The notes under the pieces were generated by a model that did not search any database, was not told the origin of the DNA, and worked only from the letters and a program-made list of their open reading frames with translations. Of a stretch of DNA of 31,942 nt, positions 7,420-16,035 are shown piece after piece. The DNA comes from UMGS1663 sp963621995 (GTDB taxonomy: Bacteria > Bacillota > Clostridia > TANB77 > CAG-508). Both the position numbers and the translations under genes were made by a program. Position 1 is the stretch's first letter; every line of letters begins with the position of its first letter. The stretch is from contig CAVFFZ010000014.1 in the NCBI GenBank assembly GCA_963621995.1, positions 1 to 31,942 of the forward strand, given 5' to 3'.

Positions 7420-10023
7420 ATGACAGAATATACAGAAGAAGAGCAAGCAAAAGTAAATGTTATGATTGATGATTTGATTGAAAAAGCCAAAAAAGCCTCT
7501 AAAGAGTATATGAAATTAGATCAAGAGCAAGTAAATAATATTGTAAAAGCTATGGCTATGGCTGGGCTAGAACATCATATGGAACTTGCAAAACTTGCAG
7601 TAGAAGAAACTGGTAGAGGGATTTACGAAGATAAAATAACAAAGAATATGTTTGCTACAGAATACATTTATCATAGTATAAAATATGATAAAACAGTAGG
7701 AGTAATTAACGAAAATGAAGAAGAAGGTTATGAAGAAATTGCAGAACCTATTGGAATTATAGCAGGTGTTACACCAGTTACAAACCCAACTTCAACAACA
7801 ATGTTTAAATCAATAATTGCAGCAAAAACAAGAAATGTAATTATATTTGGTTTCCATCCATCAGCACAAAAATGTAGTTCAAAAGCTGCAGAAATAGTAA
7901 GAGATGCAGCTATAAAAGCAGGGGCACCAGAAAATTGTATTTTATGGATAGAAGAGCCATCTATTTTAGCTACAAGTACACTTATGCATCACCCAGGGGT
8001 TAATTTAATTTTAGCAACTGGTGGAACAAGTATGGTAAAAGCAGCTTATTCAAGTGGAAAGCCAGCATTAGGTGTTGGACCAGGAAATGTCCCATGTTAT
8101 ATTCACAAATCAGCTAAATTAAAAACATCTGTAAATGATTTAGTACTTTCAAAATCATTTGATAATGGTATGATTTGTGCTTCTGAGCAATCTGTTATAG
8201 TAGATAGAGAAATTCATGAAGAATTTGAAAAGTTAATGAAAGAAGCAGGATGCTATTTCTTAAGTGATGAAGAAACTAATAGATTAAGAAGTAGTATGTT
8301 TATAGAAGGAAAAGGCTGCGCTTTAAATGCAGATATAGTTGGAAAAAGTCCGTACAATATTGCAAAAGGTGCAGGAATAGAAGTTCCACAAGATACTAAA
8401 GTATTAGTACTTCATGAAAATGGAGTAGGAATAGAATACCCATTTTCTAAAGAAAAATTAAGTCCAGTTTTAGCATATTATATTGTAGAAAATGAGGACG
8501 AAGGAATAAACTTAGCTGAAAAATTAATAGAATTTGGTGGACTAGGACATTCTGCAGTTGTTCACGCAGAAGATAATGATGTAATAGAAAAATTTTCTGA
8601 AACAGTAAAAGTTGGAAGAATTATTGTAAATTCACCATCTACTCATGGTGCTATTGGTGATATATATAACACTAATATGCCATCACTTACATTAGGATGT
8701 GGTACATTTGGAGGAAACTCAACAACATCAAATGTAAGTAGTGCAAACTTAATAAATGTGAAGAAAGTTGCAAAGAGGAGGGTTAATATGCAATGGTTTA
8801 AAGTTCCAGATAAAATATATTTTGAAGCGGGTTCAATAGCTTACTTAGAAAAAATGCCAAATATATCAAGAGCATTTATTGTAACAGATAAATCTATGGT
8901 AGATTTCGGTTATGTAGATAAAATTTTATATCATTTAAGAAAAAGAAATGAGTATGTTCACTCTGAAATATTTTCAGATGTAGAGCCAGATCCATCTTTT
9001 GACACAATAAAAAGAGGTATAGCTCTAATGAACGAATTTAAGCCAGATGTTATTATAGCACTTGGTGGAGGAAGCCCAATAGATGCTGCAAAAGGTATGT
9101 GGTTATTCTATGAACACCCAGAGGCAGATGTTGAAGGTTTAAAACTTAAATTTATGGACATTAGAAAACGTACTTACAAATTTCCTAAACTTGGAGAAAA
9201 AGCTAAAATGGTAGCAATACCAACAACTTCAGGTACAGGTTCAGAAGTAACATCATTTGCAGTTATAACAGATAAAACAATAAATAAAAAATATCCATTA
9301 GCAGATTATGAATTAACACCAGATGTAGCAATTGTGGATCCAGACTTGGTAATGAGCCTTCCACAAAAAATTACAGCAGATACAGGTATGGATGTTTTAA
9401 CACATGCAATAGAAGCATATGTTTCTAACATGGCATCTGATTATACAGATGGTTTAGCAGAAAAAGCAGTAGAGATTGTATTTAAGAACTTAAGACAAGC
9501 ATATAACCATGGAGATGACAAACATGCAAGAGAGAAAATGCATAATGCAAGTACAATAGCAGGTATGGCATTCACAAATGCATTTTTAGGAATAAACCAC
9601 TCTTTAGCACATAAAATAGGAGGAGAGTTCCATTTAGCACATGGAAGAATAAATGCAATTTTACTTCCATATGTAATTCGTTACAATGCAAGTAAGCCAA
9701 CAAAATTTGTTTCATTCCCTAAATATGAATATTTTATAGCAGACCAAAAATATGCAGATTTATCTAGAAGAATGAACTTCCCAGCATATACAAATGAGGA
9801 AGGTGTAAATTCTTTAATAGAAGAAATTAAAAAATTAAATGCAGATTTAAGTATACCAAGTTCATTTAAAGAGCAAGGTGTAAATGAACAAGAATGGCTT
9901 GCAAAAGTTGATTTATTAGCAGATAGGGCGTTTGAAGACCAATGTACAACAGCAAACCCAAGACTTCCATTAGTTTCAGAATTAAAACAAATTTTAATAG
10001 ATAGTTACTACGGAAATATATAA
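7420..10023 (+). CDS. adhE: Bifunctional aldehyde-alcohol dehydrogenase AdhE
   Basis: A fermentative enzyme of 867 residues that reduces acetyl-CoA to acetaldehyde and then ethanol with NADH. The first half (about 1-440) is a CoA-acylating aldehyde dehydrogenase with the catalytic cysteine at about C253 in FDNGMICASEQS. The second half (about 455-867) is an iron-dependent alcohol dehydrogenase. It shows the GGGSPIDAAKG nucleotide motif, TSGTGSEVTSFAVI, and iron-site residues in DVLTHAIEAYVS and HSLAHKIGGEFHLAHGR. The linker KKVAKRRVNMQWFKVPDKIYFE is typical. Length equals the family norm, and both halves look intact. ATGs at 7369 and 7411 are in frame, but AAAGAAAGG (7403-7410) is spaced correctly only for the ATG at 7420. 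AdhE usually forms helical spirosomes. It is a single-gene unit between two terminators. Confidence 0.97.
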   Translation: MTEYTEEEQAKVNVMIDDLIEKAKKASKEYMKLDQEQVNNIVKAMAMAGLEHHMELAKLAVEETGRGIYEDKITKNMFATEYIYHSIKYDKTVGVINENEEEGYEEIAEPIGIIAGVTPVTNPTSTTMFKSIIAAKTRNVIIFGFHPSAQKCSSKAAEIVRDAAIKAGAPENCILWIEEPSILATSTLMHHPGVNLILATGGTSMVKAAYSSGKPALGVGPGNVPCYIHKSAKLKTSVNDLVLSKSFDNGMICASEQSVIVDREIHEEFEKLMKEAGCYFLSDEETNRLRSSMFIEGKGCALNADIVGKSPYNIAKGAGIEVPQDTKVLVLHENGVGIEYPFSKEKLSPVLAYYIVENEDEGINLAEKLIEFGGLGHSAVVHAEDNDVIEKFSETVKVGRIIVNSPSTHGAIGDIYNTNMPSLTLGCGTFGGNSTTSNVSSANLINVKKVAKRRVNMQWFKVPDKIYFEAGSIAYLEKMPNISRAFIVTDKSMVDFGYVDKILYHLRKRNEYVHSEIFSDVEPDPSFDTIKRGIALMNEFKPDVIIALGGGSPIDAAKGMWLFYEHPEADVEGLKLKFMDIRKRTYKFPKLGEKAKMVAIPTTSGTGSEVTSFAVITDKTINKKYPLADYELTPDVAIVDPDLVMSLPQKITADTGMDVLTHAIEAYVSNMASDYTDGLAEKAVEIVFKNLRQAYNHGDDKHAREKMHNASTIAGMAFTNAFLGINHSLAHKIGGEFHLAHGRINAILLPYVIRYNASKPTKFVSFPKYEYFIADQKYADLSRRMNFPAYTNEEGVNSLIEEIKKLNADLSIPSSFKEQGVNEQEWLAKVDLLADRAFEDQCTTANPRLPLVSELKQILIDSYYGNI

Positions 10024-10065
10024 AAACAAAAGCAAGATTTCAATTGAAATCTTGCTTTTGTTTTT
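10022..10065. terminator. Bidirectional terminator between adhE and the aspS remnant
   Basis: A perfect 44-base palindrome centred at 10043/10044, with arms beginning AAAAACAAAAGCAAGATTTC. It overlaps the adhE stop codon on one side and abuts the aspS stop codon on the other. Runs of A and T at the ends serve both strands. Confidence 0.9.
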
Positions 10066-11487
10066 ATTCTTTTATATCTAACTTAATATGAACTTCTCTT
10101 AATTGCTCTTTTGTTACATTTCCAGGAGCATCCATCATTAAATCTTGTGCTTTACTATTCATAGGGAATGCAATAACCTCTCTAATTGTTTCACTTTCAG
10201 TTAAAAGCATTATCATTCTATCTACACCAGGTGCAATACCAGCATGTGGTGGAGCACCAAACTTGAATGCGTTAAATAATGCAGGGAATTTTTCTTCAAT
10301 GTGTTCTTTAGAATATCCAGCAAGTTCAAATGCTTTAACCATAATTTCTGGATCGTGATTTCTTACAGCACCAGAAGAAAGTTCAATACCATTACATAAA
10401 ATATCATATTGATAAGCAACAATATCTAATGGATTCATAGTATTTAATGCTTCCATTCTGCCTTGTGGCATAGAGAATGGATTATGATTAAAGGCATACC
10501 AATTGATTTAGCAAATTCTAACATTTTTTCATGGAATCCTTTAGACATATGTCCATGAACACGAATTGCACGTACTGTTAATCCATGGAAAGGTTTGAAT
10601 GTACATCTTTGGAAGAATTCTGTAACATCAACTATAAATAATGGATTTCTTAAATCAGGTTTATCTGTTCCATATTTAAGCATAGCCTCTTTACATGGAA
10701 TTCTAGGAAATGGATATTCGGCTACTTTTTTATTTGAAAACTTATTAAATGTGTTATAAGCGACAGGTTCAATAGCACTAAATACGTCTTCTTGAGTAGC
10801 ATAACTCATTTCCATATCTAATTGATAAAATTCACCAGGAGAACGGTCTGCTCTAGCATCTTAATCTCTAAAGCAAGGAGCAATTTGGAAATATTTATCT
10901 ATACCACCAACCATCAATAATTGTTTAAATTGTTGTGGTGCTTGTGGTAAAGCGTAAAATTTTCCAGGGTGAACTCTACTTGGTACTAAGTAATCTCTTG
11001 CACCTTCTGGTGAAGAACTAGTAAGAATTGGAGTTTGAACCTCTAAAAATCCTTGTTCAATCATTTGAGAACATAAGTATTGAATAACTTGTGCTCTTAA
11101 AACGATATTATCTTTTAATTTAGTATTTCTTAAATCTAAAAAACGATATTGAAGTCTTAAATCTTCACGTACATCACTATTTCCATTAATTTAAAAAGGT
11201 AAATTAGCAGTACGTTTTCCTAAAACTTCGATTTTTTCAATAGCAATTTCAACTAGACCAGTTTTAAGTTTTTCATTAACTGTTTCAGGATCTCTTTTAC
11301 GTACAATTCCTTCAACACATACTGAAGATTCAATAGGAATATGTGAAGCAAAGTCAACATCAGCTTCTTCTGCAGATGTAACAACTTGTGTTATTCCATA
11401 CATATCACGTATGTCTAGGAAAACTAAACCTCCTAAATCTCTAATTGTTTCAACAAATCCTGCAATTTTAACTTTACTATTTTACAT
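10064..11487 (-). pseudogene. aspS: Aspartyl-tRNA synthetase gene, decayed
   Basis: Reading leftward, the fragments align with a class II aspartyl-tRNA synthetase: the N-terminal OB fold (SKVKIAGFVETIRDLGGLVFLDIRDMYG), motif 1 region (SQMIEQGFLEVQTPIL), motif 2 (CFRD-x-DARADRSPGEFYQLD) and motif 3 (FGAPPHAGIAPGVDRMIML). In-frame TAA codons interrupt it at 11484-11482, 11193-11191 and 10863-10861. In the last case the family residue is the motif 2 glutamate of FRDED. Between IGMP (about 10490) and NHNPFSMPQG (about 10485) some 120 residues of the usual insertion domain are missing, and the frame shifts there. No ATG or ribosome binding site for a full N-terminus is found upstream of 11487. MPQGRMEAL also has R where G is normal. 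The remaining codons look conserved, so decay is recent. A functional synthetase must be encoded elsewhere. Confidence 0.88.
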
Positions 11488-11630
11488 AGTATGCTTGAAG
11501 AAGTCAAAAAATATACGAAAAAAACTATATTTATGAAAAAAAATGGAAAAAATTTTGTTACGATTTTTGGAATAAAATAAAAAAGTGAACATATATATTT
11601 AATAAGAATAAAATAGGGGAGGATTTTTTT

Positions 11631-11846
11631 ATGGAATATGCAAAAGATATAATTTTAGACGTAAGGTGCAGAAGAAAGATGGGAGTTAGTAAATTAAATA
11701 TTTGGGCAAAAAGGTGGACAAGCAATATGGTAAGACATATAAGCAATAACAAGTTAACATTTTCAGTACTAACTTCATTATTAATACTAATTGCAATAGA
11801 TATAGCTCTAATAAATAGTTTTTTTATACTTATCACAAACTTGTAA
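11631..11846 (+). CDS. Small hypothetical membrane protein
   Basis: A 71-residue protein, not recognised. The N-terminal 43 residues are basic and polar, including VRCRRKMGVSKLNIWAKRW. One strongly hydrophobic helix follows (about 44-66, FSVLTSLLILIAIDIALINSFF) and the chain ends soon after, so the basic part should lie in the cytoplasm. The start is well supported by AGGGGAGG at 11615-11622. It is divergent from the aspS remnant. No motif gives a function. Its clear ribosome binding site, and basic residues confined to one side of the helix, argue that it is real. Confidence 0.65.
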   Translation: MEYAKDIILDVRCRRKMGVSKLNIWAKRWTSNMVRHISNNKLTFSVLTSLLILIAIDIALINSFFILITNL

Positions 11847-11879
11847 TACAAAATGAAATAAAAATGGCGTTTCTTTTTA

Positions 11880-11980
11880 AAACTCCATTGGGGACGTTGC
11901 TACTGCATATTTTATTCGTAACTCGCTTTCAGCTCGAACGACTAAAAAATCCTTTTGAAGCAGTTAATTATCTGTCTTGC
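11880..11980 (+). repeat. Dispersed intergenic repeat, copy 1
   Basis: The left end (11880-11901) matches 18 of 22 bases at 12902-12923, with the core ACTCCATT-GG-ACGTT. The right end (GTTAATTATCTGTC, about 11963-11976) resembles the GTTAATCTGTCC end of that copy. The middle (about 11905-11960) is unusual in being less A+T-rich and contains the short dyad CTCGCTTTCAGCTCG. It lies in the spacer between the small membrane protein and the methyltransferase. Confidence 0.45.
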
Positions 11981-12005
11981 TAAAAATATTAAAATTTGTT
12001 ATAAT
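11977..12005 (+). promoter_or_regulatory. Sigma-A promoter for the methyltransferase gene
   Basis: TTGCTA (11977-11982), 17-base spacer, extended -10 TGtTATAAT (11997-12005). It predicts a start near 12012 and a leader of about 27 bases. Confidence 0.7.
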
Positions 12006-12038
12006 AGCAAAAGAATAAATAAGAGAGTGAGATAAAAA

Positions 12039-12902
12039 ATGATAGTAGCAAATGATTGGAAAGATTATGAAATAATAGATATGGCAAATGGAGAAAAACT
12101 AGAAAGATGGAAAGATATAATTTTAGTTCGTCCAGATCCACAAATAATTTGGAAAGATAAAAGTTTTCCAAATAAGTGGAAAGATGTAAATGCTGTGTAT
12201 AAAAGGAGCTCTACAGGTGGTGGAGCGTGGGACTATAAAAAGAAAGTTCCAGCTAATTGGCAAGTAAAATATAAAAACCTTACATTTAATATAAAACCAA
12301 TGGGCTTTAAGCATACAGGTTTGTTTCCTGAACAAGCAGCAAATTGGGATTGGATGATAGAAAAAATAAAAAGTGCTAAAAGAGAAATAAAAGTGTTAAA
12401 TTTATTTGCATATACAGGTGGAGCAACAGTAGCATGTCTTTCTGCAGGAGCTTGTGTATGCCATGTAGATAGTTCAAAAGGTATGGTGTCATGGGCAAAG
12501 GAAAATGTAATATCATCAGGTTTACAAGAAAGGCCAGTAAGGTACATAGTAGATGACGTAGTAAAATTTGTAAATAGAGAAATAAGACGCGGAAACAAAT
12601 ATGATGCTATAATAATGGATCCACCTTCATATGGAAGAGGAACAAATGGTGAGGTTTGGAAATTTGAAGAAAATATATGTGATTTAGTAGAACTTTGCAA
12701 AGGGGTTTTATCAGATAATCCATTATTCTTTTTAATAAACTCATACACAACAGGAATTTCAAGTACAGTATTAGAAAATATACTTAATTTAAATATAACA
12801 AAAACATATGGTGGAAAAGTAACAAATGGAGAAGTAGGACTTCCTATGACAAATTCAAAATTAATACTTCCATGTGGAATTTATGGAAAATGGGAAAACT
12901 AA
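12039..12902 (+). CDS. Class I SAM-dependent methyltransferase, RlmI/RlmK-like
   Basis: A 287-residue methyltransferase of the type that modifies cytosine C5 or guanine N7 in 23S rRNA. Residues 1-80 form an N-terminal strand-rich module (YEIIDMANGEKLERW, ILVRPDPQIIW). The SAM-binding motif I is VLNLFAYTGGATVACLSAGA (about 119-138). The following acidic motif is HVDSSKGMVSWAKEN. The catalytic-loop motif is MDPPSYGRG (about 193-201). It lacks the PUA domain of E. coli RlmI, as many Firmicutes homologues do. The exact target base is not determinable. The ATG follows AAGAGAGTGAG. The next gene is a pseudouridine synthase, which fits an RNA-modification pair, although a hairpin repeat separates them. 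Confidence 0.85.
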   Translation: MIVANDWKDYEIIDMANGEKLERWKDIILVRPDPQIIWKDKSFPNKWKDVNAVYKRSSTGGGAWDYKKKVPANWQVKYKNLTFNIKPMGFKHTGLFPEQAANWDWMIEKIKSAKREIKVLNLFAYTGGATVACLSAGACVCHVDSSKGMVSWAKENVISSGLQERPVRYIVDDVVKFVNREIRRGNKYDAIIMDPPSYGRGTNGEVWKFEENICDLVELCKGVLSDNPLFFLINSYTTGISSTVLENILNLNITKTYGGKVTNGEVGLPMTNSKLILPCGIYGKWEN

Positions 12903-12904
12903 AA

Positions 12905-12949
12905 CTCCATTAGGTACGTTTCTTTTTAGTTAATCTGTCCCTAATGGAG
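12905..12949 (+). repeat. Palindromic intergenic repeat, copy 2
   Basis: CTCCATTAGG (12905-12914) pairs perfectly with CCTAATGGAG (12940-12949). The interior contains ACGTTTCTTTTTAGTTAATCTGT. The hairpin ends one base before the AAAGGAG ribosome binding site (12951-12957) of the following gene, so it could affect its translation. Related sequences are at 11880 and, inverted, at 17859-17956. Confidence 0.65.
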
Positions 12950-12964
12950 CAAAGGAGTAATAAA

Positions 12965-13654
12965 ATGCAAAAATTAAATGTGATATATGAAGATAATCAT
13001 ATAATTGTAGTAGAAAAGCCAGTGAATATCCCATCACAAGGAGATAAAACAGGTGATATAGATATGCTTACTTTAGTAAAAAAATATATAAAAGAAAAGT
13101 ATAATAAGGCAGGAGAAGTATATTTAGGATTGGTACATAGACTAGATAGACCAGTTGGTGGAGTTATGGTATTTGCAAGAACTTCAAAAGCTGCTGCAAG
13201 ACTTAGCGAACAAGTAAGAAATAAAGATTTTAGAAAAAAGTATTTGGTAATTACAGATGGCAAGTTTGAAAAAAATAAAGGTACTTTAGAAGATTATTTG
13301 TTAAAAAATGAAAAAACTAATACCAGTAAAGTTGTTAAAGAAGGAACTAAAAATGCAAAACTTGCAATACTAGATTATGAAGTACTTAAATATAATGAAG
13401 AAATAAATTTATCTGTAGTAAAAGTTAATTTACATACTGGTAGACATCATCAAATACGTGTGCAAATGGCAAATGCAGGGCATAGTATATGTGGTGACCA
13501 AAAATACGGAACTAGAGGAAGAGGAAAACAAATTTGCTTATGGGCATATGAACTTACAATATTACATCCAATTACAAAAGAAGAAATGACATTTAAAGTT
13601 TTACCAGAATTTATAGGAGGTTGGAAACAATTAGAAGATATACCTAATTTATAA
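12965..13654 (+). CDS. RluA-family pseudouridine synthase
   Basis: A 229-residue enzyme that isomerises uridine to pseudouridine in structured RNA, most likely rRNA. The catalytic motif GLVHRLDRPVGG contains the nucleophilic aspartate (D61). The other family signatures are VYEDNHIIVVEKP near the N-terminus, KKYLVI, and GRHHQIRVQMA near residue 165. There is no S4 domain, so it is the short, YhcT/RluA-C type. An ATG-less extension back to 12944 is open, but AAAGGAG at 12951-12957 fixes the ATG at 12965. A strong terminator follows. Confidence 0.92.
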   Translation: MQKLNVIYEDNHIIVVEKPVNIPSQGDKTGDIDMLTLVKKYIKEKYNKAGEVYLGLVHRLDRPVGGVMVFARTSKAAARLSEQVRNKDFRKKYLVITDGKFEKNKGTLEDYLLKNEKTNTSKVVKEGTKNAKLAILDYEVLKYNEEINLSVVKVNLHTGRHHQIRVQMANAGHSICGDQKYGTRGRGKQICLWAYELTILHPITKEEMTFKVLPEFIGGWKQLEDIPNL

Positions 13655-13680
13655 TTTATGTTAATTTTATAAAACAGACT

Positions 13681-13727
13681 AAAACTTATATGAAAATTAA
13701 TTTTAAAATTTTCATATAAGTTTTTTT
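13681..13727 (+). terminator. Rho-independent terminator, strong
   Basis: AAAACTTATATGAAAAT (13681-13697) pairs perfectly with ATTTTCATATAAGTTTT (13708-13724), followed by T to 13727. Confidence 0.9.
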
Positions 13728-13774
13728 GCATTTCATATATAAAATACAAAATAGTCCCGAAAAAAGAATAATAT

Positions 13775-13783
13775 TGTTATAGA
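13775..13783 (+). promoter_or_regulatory. Possible extended -10 for agrB
   Basis: TGtTATAGA (13775-13783) lies 22 bases before the agrB start, in the only stretch between the upstream terminator and the gene. The -35 position reads TCCCGA, far from consensus, as expected of an activator-dependent promoter. No clear LytTR direct repeat was found beside it. Confidence 0.3.
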
Positions 13784-13804
13784 AAATAAAAAAGAGGTGA
13801 GCAC

Positions 13805-14428
13805 ATGATAGATAAAATTTGTGAATACCTAACAAATAAAATTCGAAAACAAATGCCAGAAATAGATGATGAAAAAGCAGAGGTAATAAACTATGGAATA
13901 CAGCTTATAGTAGGAGAAATACCAAAAATATTTTTAATGTTTGGATTAGGAATTATTTTAGGGTTATGGTGGCAAACTATACTTGCATTTTTCTTGCTAT
14001 TACCATATAAAATAGTTTCAGGTGGATTTCATTTAAAAACACATATAGGATGTTTTTTATGTACAAACATAGTATATTGTGGAAATGCTTATATAAGCAC
14101 AATATGGAATTTTCCAAATGAAATTACTAAATATATAACAATACTAGGAATTTTTATATTAGGAATAATAATGGTAAGTATTTATGCACCAGCAGATACA
14201 GAGAACTTACCAATATTAACTAAAAAAGAAAGAAAAACAAAAAAAATATTGTCATATATATTTTTAATGATAAATTTACTCGTGGCAACATTTATACCTA
14301 ATAAAATAATATCAAATCTAATTATAATAGGAACTTTTATACAAACACTTTCAATTACAAGATTAGCATACATTATAACTAAAAATAAATATGGATATGA
14401 AGAATATTTGAAAGCACAAAATATTTAA
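13805..14428 (+). CDS. agrB: AgrB, autoinducer prepeptide-processing membrane protease
   Basis: An integral membrane cysteine endopeptidase of 207 residues that cleaves the AgrD C-terminus and forms the (thio)lactone ring. The catalytic pair is clear: H76 and C83 in KIVSGGFHLKTHIGCF, seven residues apart as in S. aureus AgrB (H77/C84). The N-terminal segment (ICEYLTNKIRKQMP) and the ENYGIQ-like NYGIQLIVGE match the family. About six hydrophobic segments follow. The start has AGAGGTGAG six bases upstream. It is followed by agrD on the same strand, and the probable receptor genes converge from the other side. Confidence 0.92.
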   Translation: MIDKICEYLTNKIRKQMPEIDDEKAEVINYGIQLIVGEIPKIFLMFGLGIILGLWWQTILAFFLLLPYKIVSGGFHLKTHIGCFLCTNIVYCGNAYISTIWNFPNEITKYITILGIFILGIIMVSIYAPADTENLPILTKKERKTKKILSYIFLMINLLVATFIPNKIISNLIIIGTFIQTLSITRLAYIITKNKYGYEEYLKAQNI

Positions 14429-14445
14429 ATTTTTTAAGATAATAC

Positions 14446-14466
14446 AAGTATTAGCCGGCAATACTT
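14446..14466 (+). other. Hairpin in the agrB-agrD spacer
   Basis: AAGTATT (14446-14452), loop AGCCGGC, AATACTT (14460-14466). No T run follows. A TATAAT at 14472-14477 lies just after it. The hairpin could be a processing or stability element, or flank a second agrD promoter. Confidence 0.45.
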
Positions 14467-14502
14467 TATTATATAATTGTAATAATATAGGGGGAATTAG
14501 TT

Positions 14503-14622
14503 ATGTTAAAATTATTAGCAAAAATCGCAGAAAAATACGCAAAATCTACAAATACTGCATGTATTTTATTTGGAGTTTGGCACCAACCAAAAATGCCAGC
14601 ATCATTAATAAAAAAAGACTAA
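14503..14622 (+). CDS. agrD: AgrD, cyclic (thio)lactone autoinducer prepeptide
   Basis: A 39-residue prepeptide. The N-terminal part (1-14, MLKLLAKIAEKYAK) is an amphipathic leader. The core STNTACILFGVW has the single cysteine C20 that should form the thiolactone. The acidic/basic recognition tail HQPKMPASLIKKD matches the HQPxxPxSL tail of clostridial AgrD proteins (compare C. perfringens AgrD, whose ring CLWFT directly precedes HQPEEP). By that alignment the ring here would be seven residues (CILFGVW), whereas the usual AgrD ring of five would be CILFG. AGGGGGA at 14489-14495 gives good spacing. It lies 74 bases after agrB and before a terminator. The gene is short but the tail, cysteine and context make it convincing. 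Confidence 0.9.
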   Translation: MLKLLAKIAEKYAKSTNTACILFGVWHQPKMPASLIKKD

Positions 14623-14645
14623 TTTATCAGTTACATATATAGAAC

Positions 14646-14679
14646 AAAAACAAGATAGCTCTTAAACTATCTTGTTTTT
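14646..14679. terminator. Bidirectional terminator between convergent agrBD and kinase genes
   Basis: CAAGATAG (14651-14658) pairs with CTATCTTG (14667-14674). A-rich sequence precedes it and T-rich sequence follows, which gives terminators on both strands. It ends seven bases before the stop codon of the kinase gene. Confidence 0.85.
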
Positions 14680-14685
14680 ACTTTT

Positions 14686-16035
14686 TTAATAAAAAATTTC
14701 AAATTGTTGTGTAAAGAATTCATTATTTTTAGTAGTAAATAAATTTAAATTATTATTTTTCTTTAATATTTGTCTTACTTCCCACAAGCCAAGTCCAGTA
14801 TTACCTTTTTTAGTTGAATAACCTTTTTCAAAAATTTTGTCTGTATTAACATCTTTATTTGTATATGTGTTTTCTATAATTAACAATTGCATGTGTCTTC
14901 TTGAATCTTTTCTAAATATAACAGTTATTACTTTTTCATCACATTCTTTTGCAGCTTCTATAGCATTATCCATTAGAATACCAAGAACTCTTGTAAATTC
15001 ATAAATTTTAATATGTAAATTATTCATATTTAAAAATGCTTCCAAATTAATTTTTATACCAAGCTGATCGGCTTTATGGTATTTAGTTGCTAAAACATTA
15101 TATATAGCAGGATTATTTACTACCCCTGGACTTAATGTTGTTAAGTTATTTGTATGTTGAATATCTTCTAATAGTTGAGAATAATATTTCTTTAAACCCT
15201 TCATATCATTTTTATCTATAAAACCAGCCATACCTTGTACAATATTAGAAAAGTCATGTCTAAAAGCTCTAGTATTATCTTGAAGCATTTGTAGTGTTTT
15301 ATTATATAATGTTGCTTCCTCTAAATTCATTGATGTTGTTTCAAGTTTTGAAACTGTAAACATTGTATATAAACTGATTACAAAATATGCAACTAAAGTA
15401 ACCATAAATAATATTGTAATAAAAAATGGTAAATATGAAACATAAAAGGTAATCATATATACTTGTAATCCTATTAATACAACACCAAAAATTGTAGAAA
15501 ATATTAGCCAAAACTTTTTCTTTTTATCTAAAACTTGTAATTTAGACAAATTAATCTTGAAATATTTTAACAAAACGTAAATAGCAAACATACAAGAATA
15601 GACAATTAAATTTCCTATTAATCTATGTAGAGGAATAGTTCCACCTATCAAGTAATCAATATTAAATATGCAATAATAAACTTTGGCTAAAATAGATTCA
15701 ATTAAAGCAGCAATAATTGAAGGAAGCAACAAGCAAACAACAGCTTTTAAAAAAGAGGTTTTAAATATTAATAATATAGCTAAAAATATAACTATAAGAT
15801 TAATAAAGGTGTTATAAGGATTTGGAAGTAAATACTTACTTAAAGTACCAAATATTGAAACAATAGTTATATAAATAATTTTTTGTTTTTTAGTTGTATT
15901 AATATTTAGGAGCGTTGTAAATAAAAGCATGGATACATAAGCTTCTATAAATACTAAAGGTATACATATTATATTAGTTAAAGTTGGATTCTCCGTAGTC
16001 AAACTACTCCAAATTGTTTGTAACATTTCCATCAT
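14686..16035 (-). CDS. AgrC-like sensor histidine kinase (GHKL family)
   Basis: A 449-residue membrane histidine kinase. Residues 20-225 contain about six or seven membrane helices forming a peptide-sensor domain of the AgrC type. The dimerisation/phosphoacceptor motif is AFRHDFSNIVQG with H260. The N box is LGILMDNAIEAAKE (N357) and the G box is STKKGNTGLGLWEVRQIL (about 408-425); there is no classic F-box-rich HisKA, so it belongs to the HPK10/GHKL group. GGAGGT (forward positions 16044-16049) lies eight bases before the first ATG. The gene overlaps the end of the response regulator by 32 bases, so the two are translationally coupled. The likely ligand is the peptide made by the convergent agrBD. 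Confidence 0.9.
   Translation of the reverse strand: MMEMLQTIWSSLTTENPTLTNIICIPLVFIEAYVSMLLFTTLLNINTTKKQKIIYITIVSIFGTLSKYLLPNPYNTFINLIVIFLAILLIFKTSFLKAVVCLLLPSIIAALIESILAKVYYCIFNIDYLIGGTIPLHRLIGNLIVYSCMFAIYVLLKYFKINLSKLQVLDKKKKFWLIFSTIFGVVLIGLQVYMITFYVSYLPFFITILFMVTLVAYFVISLYTMFTVSKLETTSMNLEEATLYNKTLQMLQDNTRAFRHDFSNIVQGMAGFIDKNDMKGLKKYYSQLLEDIQHTNNLTTLSPGVVNNPAIYNVLATKYHKADQLGIKINLEAFLNMNNLHIKIYEFTRVLGILMDNAIEAAKECDEKVITVIFRKDSRRHMQLLIIENTYTNKDVNTDKIFEKGYSTKKGNTGLGLWEVRQILKKNNNLNLFTTKNNEFFTQQFEIFY

Noticed and set aside
10064..11487. Reading TAA as a sense codon (glutamate) in aspS
   Set aside because: Most other genes of the window, including adhE, rimO and era's neighbours, end at TAA, and the central frameshift and missing start cannot be explained by recoding.
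11918..11945. A tRNA-like segment with TTCG and CTCGAACGA
   Set aside because: No cloverleaf could be formed; only a short dyad inside the intergenic repeat.
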